In this document: piece after piece, positions 42,870 to 52,059 of the stretch
Layout: each line of letters starts with the position of its first letter
Numbering within the stretch: the stretch's first letter is position 1
NCBI GenBank assembly: GCA_036825195.1
Contig: DAISYQ010000011.1
Coordinates: 8,898 to 72,897, forward strand
Reading direction: 5' to 3'
Origin: UBA2210 sp036825195
Lineage (GTDB): Bacteria; Desulfobacterota; Syntrophia; Syntrophales; UBA2210
Length of the DNA stretch: 64,000 bases
The notes under the pieces: generated by a model
Told to the model about the DNA's origin: nothing
Database searches by the model: none
The model's input: the letters and a program-made list of their open reading frames with translations, nothing else
Position numbers and translations under genes: made by a program

Positions 42870-44552
42870 ATGAGTATCGATACGAAAAAAGTTATTTACA
42901 GCATGATGCGGGTCGGGAAGTTCCACCAGAACAAGCCCGTCTTAAAAGATATATCCCTTTCTTATTTTTACGGCGCCAAGATCGGCGTCCTGGGATTGAA
43001 CGGTTCAGGGAAGAGTTCGCTCCTGCGCATTATGGCCGGGGTCGATCAGGATTACAACGGGAATGCCGTCCTCTCGCCCGGCTACACACTGGGATTCCTC
43101 GAACAGGAACCGGTGCTCGATCCCGACAAAACGGTGCAGGCGGTCGTGGAAGAGGGGATGCGCGAATCGGTGGGTCTTGTGAGAGAATACAACGAGATCA
43201 GCGAAAAATTTGCCGAACCTCTGTCCGATGACGAGATGAACGCTCTGATAGAACGGCAGGGCGAGCTGCAGGAACAGATCGACCGGCTTGACCTCTGGGA
43301 CATCGATTCCCGTCTGGAGATGGCCATGGATGCCCTGCGCTGTCCTCAGGGAGATACTCCCGTCAGGGTTCTGTCCGGCGGCGAGAAACGGCGGGTGGCC
43401 CTGTGCAGGCTGCTGCTCCAGAAACCGGATATCCTCCTCCTGGACGAACCGACCAATCACCTGGATGCCGAAACGGTGGCCTGGCTTGAACGGCATCTCC
43501 AGCAGTATGAGGGAACGGTGATCGCCGTCACGCACGACCGGTATTTTCTGGATAACGTTGCCGGGTGGATTCTGGAACTCGACCGGGGGCAGGGCATTCC
43601 CTGGAAGGGGAACTACTCGTCGTGGCTCCTGCAGAAACAGCAGCGCCTGCAACAGGAGGAGAAACGGGAAACGGAACGGCAGAAGACCCTACAGCACGAA
43701 CTGGAATGGATCGGCATGTCGCCGAAGGGGCGCCAGGCGAAGGGGAAGGCCCGTATCAATGCCTATGAATCACTCCTGAACCAGGGCTATGAGAAGCAGA
43801 TTGAGGATCTGGAGATCTACATTCCTCCGGGACCCCGCCTTGGAAAGATTGTCATCGAAGCGGAGGGGGTGAGCAAGGCCTTCGGCGACCGGCTCCTCTT
43901 CGAAGAGATGACCTTCGCGCTCCCCGCGGGCGGCATCGTCGGCGTCATCGGACCGAACGGCGCCGGCAAGACGACCCTTTTCAAGATGATAACCGGGAAG
44001 GAGAAACCCGACTCGGGAACGATAACCGTCGGCGAAACGGTCTCGCTCGCCTATGTCGATCAGGAACGGGAAACACTCGATCCGGACAAGTCGATCTGGG
44101 AGGTGATCTCCGGGGGCAGCGATATGATCAGGCTGGGTGCGAGGGAGGTAAATTCGCGGGCCTATGTGGGGCGGTTTAATTTTTCGGGCACGGACCAGCA
44201 GAAGAAGGTGAGCATGCTGTCCGGGGGCGAACGCAACCGTGTCCACCTCGCCTGCATGCTGAAGGAGGGGGCCAACGTGCTGCTCCTCGACGAACCGACG
44301 AACGATCTGGACGTGAACACCATGCGGGCCCTCGAGGAGGCTCTGGAACATTTCGGGGGATGCGCCGTCATCATCAGCCATGATCGCTGGTTTCTCGACC
44401 GCATCGCCACGCACGTCCTCGCCTTCGAGGGGGACAGCTCGGTCGTGTGGTTTGAAGGGAATTATTCCGATTACGAAGCCGACCGGAAGAAGCGGCTCGG
44501 CAAGGTCGCCGATCAGCCCCACCGGATCAAGTACCGGCATCTGACGCGATAG
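42870..44552 (+). CDS. ettA: EttA, energy-dependent translational throttle (ABC-F)
   Basis: Binds the ribosomal E-site and gates elongation by the ADP/ATP state. 560 residues, two ABC domains. Walker A motifs are GLNGSGKSS and GPNGAGKTT, signatures VLSGGEKRRV and MLSGGERNRV, and Walker B ILLLDEPTNHLD and VLLLDEPTNDLD. Start and arm region fit EttA: FHQNKPVLKDISLSYFYGAKIGVLG and GMSPKGRQAKGKARI. The start is preceded by GGGG. A rnhA and uup gene follow in the same direction. Confidence 0.94.
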   Translation: MSIDTKKVIYSMMRVGKFHQNKPVLKDISLSYFYGAKIGVLGLNGSGKSSLLRIMAGVDQDYNGNAVLSPGYTLGFLEQEPVLDPDKTVQAVVEEGMRESVGLVREYNEISEKFAEPLSDDEMNALIERQGELQEQIDRLDLWDIDSRLEMAMDALRCPQGDTPVRVLSGGEKRRVALCRLLLQKPDILLLDEPTNHLDAETVAWLERHLQQYEGTVIAVTHDRYFLDNVAGWILELDRGQGIPWKGNYSSWLLQKQQRLQQEEKRETERQKTLQHELEWIGMSPKGRQAKGKARINAYESLLNQGYEKQIEDLEIYIPPGPRLGKIVIEAEGVSKAFGDRLLFEEMTFALPAGGIVGVIGPNGAGKTTLFKMITGKEKPDSGTITVGETVSLAYVDQERETLDPDKSIWEVISGGSDMIRLGAREVNSRAYVGRFNFSGTDQQKKVSMLSGGERNRVHLACMLKEGANVLLLDEPTNDLDVNTMRALEEALEHFGGCAVIISHDRWFLDRIATHVLAFEGDSSVVWFEGNYSDYEADRKKRLGKVADQPHRIKYRHLTR

Positions 44553-44572
44553 GATACAAACCCCGTATGTGA

Positions 44573-44590
44573 GCCTTTCCCGGGAAAGGC
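44573..44590. repeat. 18-bp perfect palindrome before rnhA
   Basis: GCCTTTCCC followed by GGGAAAGGC (44573-44581, 44582-44590), 20 nt before the rnhA start. It could be an operator or a terminator-like element, and there is no T-run. Confidence 0.4.
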
Positions 44591-44609
44591 ATGGAAAGGA
44601 GGATATTTC

Positions 44610-45341
44610 ATGGGGAAACCCAAAAAATACTATGCCGTGGCCAGGGGTCGCATCCCCGGCATCTACGACGCCTGGTTCGGACCGGGTGCGGCCGAGGAGC
44701 AGATCCGCGGCTATGCCGGAGCCCGGTACAAGGGCTTTCCCACGAAGGCAGAGGCCCAGGAATGGCTGAGAAACCCCATAGTTCCCCAAAAGACGGTCGG
44801 CAAAAAGCAGACCAATGCCGACCGTGATACCGACACCGTACCGCCGGGCACGATCGTCATCTATACGGACGGTGGATGCAGGGGCAATCCCGGAAAGGGA
44901 GGGTATGGCGTGATTATCGTCGACGGAAAAAACCGGATGGAACTCTCCCAGGGGTTTCGGCTGACTACCAACAACCGCATGGAGATGATGGCGTGCCTTG
45001 TGGGGCTTACGCTATTGGAAAAATCCTCCGACGTGGTGCTTTACAGCGATTCGAGCTACGTCGTCAACGGCATCGAAAAGGGATGGGCCCGCAAATGGCG
45101 CGCCAACGACTGGATGCGCACGAAGGAGGACCCAGCAGAAAATGTCGACCTCTGGGCTCGGTTGCTCGAGCTGTGTCATAAACACCGGGTCCGATTCGTG
45201 TGGGTCCGCGGCCATGCCGGGAACCCGGAAAACGAACGTTGTGACGAACTGGCCACGACGGCGGCAGACGCCGAGAATCTCTCGGAAGATTTCGCCTATG
45301 TCAAGGGCATGACCAAAGACCCCCACGGTTCGTTTGCGTGA
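44610..45341 (+). CDS. rnhA: Ribonuclease HI with N-terminal viroplasmin domain
   Basis: Degrades RNA in RNA-DNA hybrids. 243 residues: an N-terminal Caulimovirus viroplasmin module (KKYYAVARGRIPGIYDAWFG...YKGFPTKAEAQEWL) that binds hybrids, then the RNase HI domain. The four acidic residues are in IYTDGGCRGNP (Asp), TTNNRMEMMA (Glu), LYSDSSYVVNGI (Asp) and NERCDELA (Asp). GGAGG before ATG 44610. Sits between ettA and uup. Confidence 0.93.
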   Translation: MGKPKKYYAVARGRIPGIYDAWFGPGAAEEQIRGYAGARYKGFPTKAEAQEWLRNPIVPQKTVGKKQTNADRDTDTVPPGTIVIYTDGGCRGNPGKGGYGVIIVDGKNRMELSQGFRLTTNNRMEMMACLVGLTLLEKSSDVVLYSDSSYVVNGIEKGWARKWRANDWMRTKEDPAENVDLWARLLELCHKHRVRFVWVRGHAGNPENERCDELATTAADAENLSEDFAYVKGMTKDPHGSFA

Positions 45342-45354
45342 TGAGGCGGATCAT

Positions 45355-47124
45355 ATGCCCCTATTGAGCCTCAAGGATGTGACCGTCAGTTTCGGTGGAC
45401 CGGCACTACTCGATTCGGTGGACTGGCAGATCGATCAGGGCGAGCGGATCTGTTTGATCGGCCGTAACGGTACCGGTAAATCGACGCTCCTCCGATTGAT
45501 CCACGGCGAGGTGTCACCCGACAGCGGGACGATCACGAAAACCCAGGGCCTGAGAACGGCCCTCCTGCCCCAAGAGGTACCCTCCGATCTGCAAGGCTCC
45601 GTCTACGATGTTATCTCGCCGGGACAGCCGCACCAGAAGGTCCAATCGGTCATCTCCCGCATGGGCCTCGACGAGGCGGCGGAGTGCGCCACTCTTTCCG
45701 CCGGGCTTCAGCGGCGCGTACTTTTGGCGCGGGCGCTGGTGAGCGAACCGGACATCCTCATGCTTGATGAGCCCACCAATCATCTTGATATCGAGGCCAT
45801 TGTCTGGATGGAACAGTTCCTGCTCCGCTCGCGGACAACCCTGATCTTTGTCACCCACGACCGGGCCTTCCTGAATCGGGTGTCGACCCGTATCGTCGAA
45901 CTCGACAGGGGCATCCTGACCTCATTCAGCGGCACGTATGACGACTACCTGGACCGCAAGCAGGAGCTGCTTGACAGCGAGGCCGCACGAAACGCAGAGT
46001 TTGACAAACACCTGGGGCGGGAAGAGGCCTGGATCAGGCGGGGCATCAAGGCACGGCGAACCCGCAACGAGGGACGGGTACGGGCCCTGATGAAGATGCG
46101 GGCCGAGGTGGAGCAGCGCCGTGCCCGGAACGGCACCATGCACATCACGATGCAGGATGCCGAGCGGTCTGGAAGACTGGTCATCAAAGCGCAGAACATT
46201 ACCCTTGCCTATGACCACAATCCTCTGATTGGCGATTTTTCGACAACCGTCATGCGGGGTGATAAGATCGGCGTCATCGGACCGAACGGCTGCGGCAAGA
46301 CCACCCTCCTTCGGATTCTGCTGGGAGAGATCGAACTGGACAGCGGGACCGTACGGTACGGGACCCGTCTGCAGGTTGCCTATTTCGATCAGCTCAGGGA
46401 GCAACTCGATGAAAGCAAGACACTCATGGAAAACGTAACCGATGAGGGCGATATGGTCACCATAAACGGGAACCGGCGCCATGTTATCGGCTATCTGCAG
46501 GACTTCCTCTTTTCACCGGCCCAGGCCCGGGGTCCCATTACCTCCCTTTCGGGCGGAGAACGGAACCGCCTTCTTCTGGCCCGGCTCTTCACCCGTCCGT
46601 CCAATGTCCTGGTCCTTGATGAACCCACCAACGATCTGGACGGAGAGAGTCTGGAACTGCTGGAAGATATGCTGATCGAGTACACCGGAACGGTCCTGCT
46701 GGTAAGCCACGACCGCACCTTCCTGAACAACGTCGTCACGTCCACCCTTGCCTTTGAAGGATCAGGTCGGGTAACGGAATACGTGGGCGGATACGACGAC
46801 TGGCTCCGGCAGCGGCCCCAATCCGGCGAAAACATCCCGCAAGAGAAACCGAGGAAAGACAAACCCCGTAAAGTTCCCACCGGTCCCCGCAAGCTGACCT
46901 TCAAGGAACAGCGGGAACGGGAAGAAATGCCGGACACGATCGAAGATCTGGAGGCGCGCAAACAGGCCCTTTTCACCGCCATGGCCGATCCCGAGCTTTA
47001 CAGGACTGCCGGGGAAGAGGTCGCGCGAATGCAGGCCGATCTGGATGATCTGGAACGGGAGCTTGAAAAGGCCTATGCCCGCTGGGAGCTTCTGGAAGAG
47101 ATGGAACTCAAAGCCGACGGTTAA
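45355..47124 (+). CDS. uup: Uup, ABC-F ATPase with DNA/RNA-binding tail
   Basis: 589 residues. Two ABC domains: GRNGTGKST and GPNGCGKTT (Walker A), LSAGLQRRV (a degenerate signature, LSGGE in the second domain), VLVLDEPTNDLD (Walker B). The tail with the Uup coiled coil is present (KLTFKEQREREEMPDTIEDLEARKQ and further). An in-frame TTG at 45334 inside rnhA is less likely than ATG 45355. Uup affects ribosome quality and transposon precise excision in E. coli. Confidence 0.92.
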   Translation: MPLLSLKDVTVSFGGPALLDSVDWQIDQGERICLIGRNGTGKSTLLRLIHGEVSPDSGTITKTQGLRTALLPQEVPSDLQGSVYDVISPGQPHQKVQSVISRMGLDEAAECATLSAGLQRRVLLARALVSEPDILMLDEPTNHLDIEAIVWMEQFLLRSRTTLIFVTHDRAFLNRVSTRIVELDRGILTSFSGTYDDYLDRKQELLDSEAARNAEFDKHLGREEAWIRRGIKARRTRNEGRVRALMKMRAEVEQRRARNGTMHITMQDAERSGRLVIKAQNITLAYDHNPLIGDFSTTVMRGDKIGVIGPNGCGKTTLLRILLGEIELDSGTVRYGTRLQVAYFDQLREQLDESKTLMENVTDEGDMVTINGNRRHVIGYLQDFLFSPAQARGPITSLSGGERNRLLLARLFTRPSNVLVLDEPTNDLDGESLELLEDMLIEYTGTVLLVSHDRTFLNNVVTSTLAFEGSGRVTEYVGGYDDWLRQRPQSGENIPQEKPRKDKPRKVPTGPRKLTFKEQREREEMPDTIEDLEARKQALFTAMADPELYRTAGEEVARMQADLDDLERELEKAYARWELLEEMELKADG

Positions 47125-47204
47125 TTCTTTCCTTTCTATTCGGCAATTCTTTTCTCTTCTCCTCTTTCATGTAGGGTTGAATGTCTATGGAGAGAAAATA
47201 TTTC

Positions 47205-47260
47205 TTGACATCCTCTATGGGGCTGATTATATAAGATGCAAAAAGTTAGACGTATCTAAC
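47205..47260 (+). promoter_or_regulatory. Promoter and palindromic operator of the DtxR-family gene
   Basis: TTGACA (47205-47210), 17-nt spacer, TATATA (47228-47233). The 16-bp palindrome GTTAGA-CGTA-TCTAAC (47245-47260) lies just after the expected start of transcription. The same GTTAGA/TCTAAC half-sites with 4-bp gap recur before feoA. Confidence 0.8.
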
Positions 47261-47313
47261 TATAGCAGCGGATAATATGAAAGTATAAGCAGTTGCAGCA
47301 GTAAGGAATAATC

Positions 47314-47841
47314 ATGAGCGCGGATACCATCAGTTCAACAATGGAAGATTATCTCGAGACCATCCTCAAGCTGGAACGTGAGAACGGTAATGTCCTTGTC
47401 AAGGATATCGCACAGGGCATGAATGTCAAACTCCCGACGGTGACAAGCATGTTGAACACCCTCCAAAAGAGAAATCTTATCAGCCATGAAAAGTATAATT
47501 ATGTTGAGCTGACCGGAAAAGGCAGGAAGGTGGCGAAGGAAATCTACCGGTCGCACACGACGATAAAAAAATTCCTGGTGGACATCCTGAACATAGATGC
47601 ACAGACAGCCGATCAGGATGCCTGCAGGATGGAACATGCGATCAGTTCCGAAACGCTGGAGCGGATCGTAAAATTCATGGAATTTGTAGAGGAATGCCCC
47701 CGAGGCGGTTCCGACTGGCTGCAGAATTTTGCCCAGTATTACCGGTATGGCCGTTCCGATGAACAATGCCTGGAGCGGATGAAGGATTTTGAAAAACAGT
47801 ACGGTGCGGAAATAGAGAAGATCGAAAACAAGCTAAAATAA
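47314..47841 (+). CDS. Metal-dependent repressor of the DtxR/MntR family
   Basis: 175 residues. The wHTH has MEDYLETILKLERENGNVLVKDIAQGMNVKLPTVTSMLNTLQKRNLI. Metal-ligand positions include the dimerisation domain's CRMEHAISSETLERIVKFMEF (Cys, Glu, His) as in DtxR-type regulators. No SH3-like third domain, so closer to MntR than DtxR. Located right before feoA with shared operators, so iron(II) is the likely effector. Shine-Dalgarno AAGGA lies 7-9 nt upstream. Confidence 0.87.
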   Translation: MSADTISSTMEDYLETILKLERENGNVLVKDIAQGMNVKLPTVTSMLNTLQKRNLISHEKYNYVELTGKGRKVAKEIYRSHTTIKKFLVDILNIDAQTADQDACRMEHAISSETLERIVKFMEFVEECPRGGSDWLQNFAQYYRYGRSDEQCLERMKDFEKQYGAEIEKIENKLK

Positions 47842-47847
47842 ATTTTT

Positions 47848-47876
47848 TTGGACAACGAGTTAGAGCTATCTAACTT
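47848..47876 (+). promoter_or_regulatory. Feo promoter with DtxR-type operator in the spacer
   Basis: The palindrome GTTAGA-GCTA-TCTAAC (47859-47874) has the same half-sites as that before the regulator. It lies between TTGGAC (47848-47853) and TAACTT (47871-47876), so binding would block RNA polymerase. feoA starts 43 nt further on. Confidence 0.78.
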
Positions 47877-47918
47877 TTGAACGACAAAAAAGTCGGTTGC
47901 TATTGGACGATTAGTATA

Positions 47919-48293
47919 ATGCTTTTATTAAGTCAGGTGAAACCGGGAGAAAAGGTGCGGATCATTTCACTGGCAGGTGGTCGTGGGTTCTACGCCCGTC
48001 TCCTCAGTATGGGCCTGATCCCGGGTTCGACAATCGAAGTTATCAATCAGGGCGTAACCGGGCCGTACATTATTGCTCAGAACGGTTGTCGTCTTGCATT
48101 AGGGACGTGTGTTGCCCACCGGATCATCGTGAGTGATCCGGAAAAGCCGAACGAAACGGATGAAAGGGAGATGTATGGAAAAGATAAGCATGCGAAAGAT
48201 GAAGGAGAATCAATCGGGAGTGATATCCGCAATAAAGATAGGCGGCGAACTCGGACAACGCATACGCGACATGGGGCTCGTGGCGGGCACTAA
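47919..48293 (+). CDS. feoA: FeoA-domain protein 1, with C-terminal extension overlapping feoA2
   Basis: SH3-like small protein that aids FeoB. The FeoA core (about 75 residues) reads MLLLSQVKPGEKVRIISLAGG, LLSMGLIPGSTIEV, then AHRIIVSDPEK. Thereafter the frame stays open for some 45 more residues of basic, charged sequence (NKDRRRTRTTHTRHGARGGH), and it overlaps feoA2 by 119 nt. Standard FeoA ends near IIVSDPE, so the stop was probably lost and translated tail sequence is an antisense-like reading of feoA2 codons in another frame. A frame-internal start is not obvious. Confidence 0.82.
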   Translation: MLLLSQVKPGEKVRIISLAGGRGFYARLLSMGLIPGSTIEVINQGVTGPYIIAQNGCRLALGTCVAHRIIVSDPEKPNETDEREMYGKDKHAKDEGESIGSDIRNKDRRRTRTTHTRHGARGGH

Positions 48294-48408
48294 GGTTACC
48301 GTGCTTGGCCGGGCTCCTCTCTATGATCCCGTCGCTCTCAGAGTGAGAGGATTTACGCTGACCCTGCGGAATAATGAAGCGGACCATGTGGAAGTGGAGG
48401 TTGAGTAA
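48175..48408 (+). CDS. feoA: FeoA-domain protein 2
   Basis: 77 residues, the second FeoA of the operon: MEKISMRKMKENQSGVISAIK, then GQRIRDMGLVAGTKVTVLG and ALRVRGFTLTLRNNEADHVEVE, all typical. Shine-Dalgarno GGGAG lies 6 nt before ATG 48175. The stop is one nt before the FeoB start, so they are coupled. Two FeoA copies before FeoB are common in anaerobes. Confidence 0.87.
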   Translation: MEKISMRKMKENQSGVISAIKIGGELGQRIRDMGLVAGTKVTVLGRAPLYDPVALRVRGFTLTLRNNEADHVEVEVE

Positions 48409-48409
48409 G

Positions 48410-50623
48410 ATGGAAACTACGATAGCACTTGCCGGAAATCCCAATTCCGGGAAAACATGTCTATTTAATGAACTGACCGGTGCCCGGCAGCATGTCGGCA
48501 ATTACCCCGGAGTGACCGTGGAAAAAAAGGAAGGGAAGTATTCCCGCGACGGTCATACCATCCATATTGTCGACCTTCAGGGGACCTACTCGCTTACCGC
48601 CTATTCCGTGGAGGAGGTGGTGGCGCGTGATTTCCTGGTGAACGAAAGACCCGGCGTGGTCATCGACATCGTTGACGCATCAAACCTGGAGCGTAATCTC
48701 TACCTCACGGTTCAATTCCTGGAGATGGGTATCCCTCTGGCTATCGCTCTGAACATGGGGGACGTCGCACAAAAGCGGGGAATCGACATTGACACAAAAA
48801 AGCTTTCAACGCTTCTGGGGGTTCCCGTTATTCCGACGATTGCGCGGAACGGCAAGGGGAAGGATGATCTCATGAAGGCGGCAACACGCATCGTAGAAGA
48901 AGATACACCGCGTGTGCCCCTGATCGTCTCATACGGTGACGATATCGACAGCGCCCTGCTAGAGATGGGAGAGACCATAACCACCAACGCCTTTCTGACG
49001 GAGAGGTACCCTGCCCGCTGGATCGCCCTCAAATACCTGGAGAGGGATGAGCAGATACTCTCAAAGGGGAGAGAACAAGATCCTGCGGTTTCGGCGCGGC
49101 TTGAAGAGATCACAGCCCGTGTTTCCGAGCATCTACGGAAAACCCTCAATACCTATCCCGAAGTGATCATTGCCGATCATCGTTTCGGCTATATCAACGC
49201 ACTGGTAAAACAGGGCGTAATCAAGATCCGTGATAATCAGGAAAGACTCTACGCTTCCGACAAGATAGACAAGATCGTCACGAACCGGTTCCTTGGGCCG
49301 ATTATTATGGTCGGTGTGTTGATGGGATTGTACCATTTCACATTTAACTACAGCGAGATCCCCGTGGGCTGGTTCGAGGGCTTTTTCGGCTGGCTCGGCG
49401 AAACGGCGTCAACGCATCTGCCGGACGGACTGCTCCGATCACTCATAGTGTCGGGCATTATCGATGGTGTGGGGGGCGTTCTCGGATTCGTACCGTTGAT
49501 CATGTTCATGTTTTTCGGCATCGCCCTTCTTGAAGATTCGGGATATCTCGCTAGGGTTGCCTTTATGCTCGATCGGGTATTCAGGACCTTCGGGCTTCAC
49601 GGCAGTTCCGTTATGTCCTATATCGTATCGGGCGGAATTGCCGGCGGCTGTGCAGTTCCCGGCGTTATGGCGGCACGAACCCTCAAATCGCGCCGGGAAC
49701 GACTGGCGACGCTGCTCACGGCTCCGTTCATGAATTGCGGCGCGAAACTGCCGGTCTTCGCGCTCCTGATAGCGGCCTTTTTTGCAGAGCATGAAGCCGC
49801 GATGATGCTTATAATTACGCTCAGTTCATGGCTGGGAGCCCTCCTTGTGGCAAAACTGTTGCGATCAACCGTCATCAGAGGGGAATCCATGCCCTTTGTA
49901 ATGGAACTGCCGCCGTACCGGCTTCCTACTTTCAGGGGACTGGCCATTCACACATGGGAGAGGACATGGCAGTATATTAAAAAGGCGGGAACGATTATTC
50001 TGGGCATTTCCGTCATTCTGTGGGCCATGATGACATTTCCGGGTCTTCCCGATTCCACACTTCAGGATTTCGAATACCAGCGCATTGCCGCCAGAGCGGC
50101 AGTAAGTACGGAGGTGAATCGGGAAGTCGACAGATACGACGAAACGACAGCCCTTTCCGATGAGGCGCATAATTTGAAGGAACGGCTGATGGCCATCGAT
50201 TCACGGGAAGCGGAAGCCGGTTTGAGGAATTCGGTTGCCGGCAGAATCGGCATAGCCTTGGAAGGGATATCCAGGTGGGCGGGCTTTGACTGGCGTACCA
50301 ATATTGCGCTTGTGGGCGGTCTGGCCGCCAAGGAGGTGGTCGTTTCCACTTTGGGAACAGCCTACTCTCTGGGTGAAGTCGATCCGGAAGAAGACAGAGC
50401 CCTGTCGGAGATTCTTCCCGGGAGTCCGGGGTGGAGCCCGCTGGCCGCATTGAGCCTTATTATCTTTACCATTTTTTATGCACCGTGCTTCGTCACCGTT
50501 GTGATGATTGTGCGGGAGTCTGGTTCGTGGAAGTGGGGTTTCTTTTCCATGGTTTTTAATACTTTAGTAGCGTTTATATTGGCCGTAGCGATATACCAGA
50601 TCGGCTCACTTATAGGAGTATAA
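48410..50623 (+). CDS. feoB: FeoB, ferrous-iron transport GTPase
   Basis: Fe2+ importer of the inner membrane. 737 residues: G domain with GNPNSGKTCLFNELTG (G1), NYPGVTVE (G2), DLQGTYSL (G3) and NMGD (G4), then the GDI helical region, then about 8-10 membrane helices with the family Cys motifs (for example GGCAVPGVMAARTLK and FMNCGAKLPVFALL). ATG 48410 lies just behind GGAGG and next to the feoA2 stop. The C-terminal Cys-rich gene follows. Confidence 0.93.
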   Translation: METTIALAGNPNSGKTCLFNELTGARQHVGNYPGVTVEKKEGKYSRDGHTIHIVDLQGTYSLTAYSVEEVVARDFLVNERPGVVIDIVDASNLERNLYLTVQFLEMGIPLAIALNMGDVAQKRGIDIDTKKLSTLLGVPVIPTIARNGKGKDDLMKAATRIVEEDTPRVPLIVSYGDDIDSALLEMGETITTNAFLTERYPARWIALKYLERDEQILSKGREQDPAVSARLEEITARVSEHLRKTLNTYPEVIIADHRFGYINALVKQGVIKIRDNQERLYASDKIDKIVTNRFLGPIIMVGVLMGLYHFTFNYSEIPVGWFEGFFGWLGETASTHLPDGLLRSLIVSGIIDGVGGVLGFVPLIMFMFFGIALLEDSGYLARVAFMLDRVFRTFGLHGSSVMSYIVSGGIAGGCAVPGVMAARTLKSRRERLATLLTAPFMNCGAKLPVFALLIAAFFAEHEAAMMLIITLSSWLGALLVAKLLRSTVIRGESMPFVMELPPYRLPTFRGLAIHTWERTWQYIKKAGTIILGISVILWAMMTFPGLPDSTLQDFEYQRIAARAAVSTEVNREVDRYDETTALSDEAHNLKERLMAIDSREAEAGLRNSVAGRIGIALEGISRWAGFDWRTNIALVGGLAAKEVVVSTLGTAYSLGEVDPEEDRALSEILPGSPGWSPLAALSLIIFTIFYAPCFVTVVMIVRESGSWKWGFFSMVFNTLVAFILAVAIYQIGSLIGV

Positions 50624-50636
50624 ATGGAGGAACACT

Positions 50637-50804
50637 ATGGAGACAATACTTGTTGTATTGATTACGGCTTTTGCTGCCGCATATGTTATCAGAAGGATAT
50701 ACAAGGGGTTGAAGAAAGGTGGAGAGTATACCTGCTCCGACTGCCCGACCTGTGCCTTGTGCACAGCAACAGTGAACAATAAGAAAAAGAATCGGCAACC
50801 GTGA
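50637..50804 (+). CDS. FeoB-associated Cys-rich membrane protein
   Basis: 55 residues too short for common ORF cut-offs. One N-terminal transmembrane helix (METILVVLITAFAAAYVI) and a soluble Cys cluster CSDCPTCALC, then a lysine-rich end. It matches the FeoB-associated Cys-rich family of small proteins following feoB in many anaerobes. GGAGG precedes the ATG at 50637, 13 nt after the feoB stop. Confidence 0.85.
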   Translation: METILVVLITAFAAAYVIRRIYKGLKKGGEYTCSDCPTCALCTATVNNKKKNRQP

Positions 50805-50925
50805 TGCATTCTCCAGGTTCGTAGCGAGACCGGAAGGTGTTATTCCCTGAGCTTTGCTGTATATCAAATATATGGCTTACAGAATTTAGGGTCGGGAGAA
50901 CATCTATTGTGAATGGAAAAAATGA

Positions 50926-52059
50926 TTAGTGGATGTATGTATGTTCTTTGAATCGGTAGGGTGTTTCTTGAAAGATTTTAAGGCATGCTCTTACCGCATC
51001 GGTATCGTAGAGAATGTTACTATTCTTTTTGATTTCGTCCAGCGCCGTATCGATCCCAAGGCCAGGACGATAGGGTCGGTGAGAGACCATGGCTTCCACC
51101 ACATCGGCCACGGCAAGGATGCGGGCTTCTATGAGGATATCCCCTCTCGTCAGGTGTCTCGGATAACCTGAGCCGTCCATCCGCTCATGATGCTGGTACA
51201 CAATCTCCGCCAGGAGCCGGAAATACTCTACGTCCTTCAATAATTCGTATCCATATTTTGGGTGTTCTTTGATCATGGAAAACTCGATATCGGATAGTTT
51301 TGCTGGCTTGGACAGTATCTCTGTGGGGATGGATAGTTTGCCGATGTCATGAACAGAACCGGCAATCCGGATTCCCTCGATCTTCTCTTTTGATAATCCC
51401 ATCTCCGTAGCAATAGAGCGGGAAAGATCCGCGACCCGGAGCTGATGGCCGGCGGTATAGCGGTCCCGCGTTTCAACGACCGATACCATGACCTGCAGTA
51501 TCGCTCCGAGCGCTTTCCTCAGGCTTTCGAGGGTTTTTTTCTGCTCTTCTTCCGCTTTCCTGTTTTCGGTGATATCTCGTGACAAACCGTAAAAACCCGT
51601 CACTTCGCCCTGACCGTCACGGATACTTCGAATGTTTGTTTCGAGACTCTTTATAGAACCGTCTTTGTGATAAAAATCCAGTGTCATAATGCGGGAACGG
51701 TCCGGATCAACAGCCTCCGTCTTCTCACTTTCAAGCTCATTCGTCAGTGTTTCGAAGACCCTCTTCAGGCATGGAGGGGATATCTGTTCTTCGACCGGTT
51801 GAGTTTTCCTTTCTTCGGGGGTGAATCCCAGGATCTTTTCGATGGAAGGACTGACATACGTTGTCCGCAAATTCATGTCTACCGTAAATGCCACATCGGC
51901 CATATTCTCAGAAAGAAAGCGGAATTTCGCCTCGCTCGCCCGCAATGCCTCCTCTGCCTTTTTTGACTTTTTTATTGATTGTTCGAGTTCCCGTATCCTC
52001 TTCTTTAATGCAGATACATCTTCACTCGATTCAGAATTACTGCTTCTTGTATCTTTCAT
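50926..52059 (-). CDS. PAS-domain HD-GYP protein, possible c-di-GMP phosphodiesterase
   Basis: 377 residues: a coiled coil (about 15-40), a PAS domain with PAC (FLSENMADVAFTVDMNLRTTYVSPSIEKILGFT, then FYGLSRDITENRKAEEE) and an HD-GYP domain. The HD-GYP core has TAGHQLRVADLS, VHDIGKLSIPTEIL, HHERMDGSGYPRHL and ADVVEAMVSHRPYRP. All active-site residues for c-di-GMP hydrolysis seem present. Together with the c-di-GMP riboswitch at 8.9 kb it shows that c-di-GMP signalling is active in this organism. Standing alone. Confidence 0.88.
   Translation of the reverse strand: MKDTRSSNSESSEDVSALKKRIRELEQSIKKSKKAEEALRASEAKFRFLSENMADVAFTVDMNLRTTYVSPSIEKILGFTPEERKTQPVEEQISPPCLKRVFETLTNELESEKTEAVDPDRSRIMTLDFYHKDGSIKSLETNIRSIRDGQGEVTGFYGLSRDITENRKAEEEQKKTLESLRKALGAILQVMVSVVETRDRYTAGHQLRVADLSRSIATEMGLSKEKIEGIRIAGSVHDIGKLSIPTEILSKPAKLSDIEFSMIKEHPKYGYELLKDVEYFRLLAEIVYQHHERMDGSGYPRHLTRGDILIEARILAVADVVEAMVSHRPYRPGLGIDTALDEIKKNSNILYDTDAVRACLKIFQETPYRFKEHTYIH

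Noticed and set aside
45334..45354. TTG start for uup inside rnhA
   Set aside because: ATG 45355 has GAGGCGG before it and starts the typical MPLLSLKDVTVSF.
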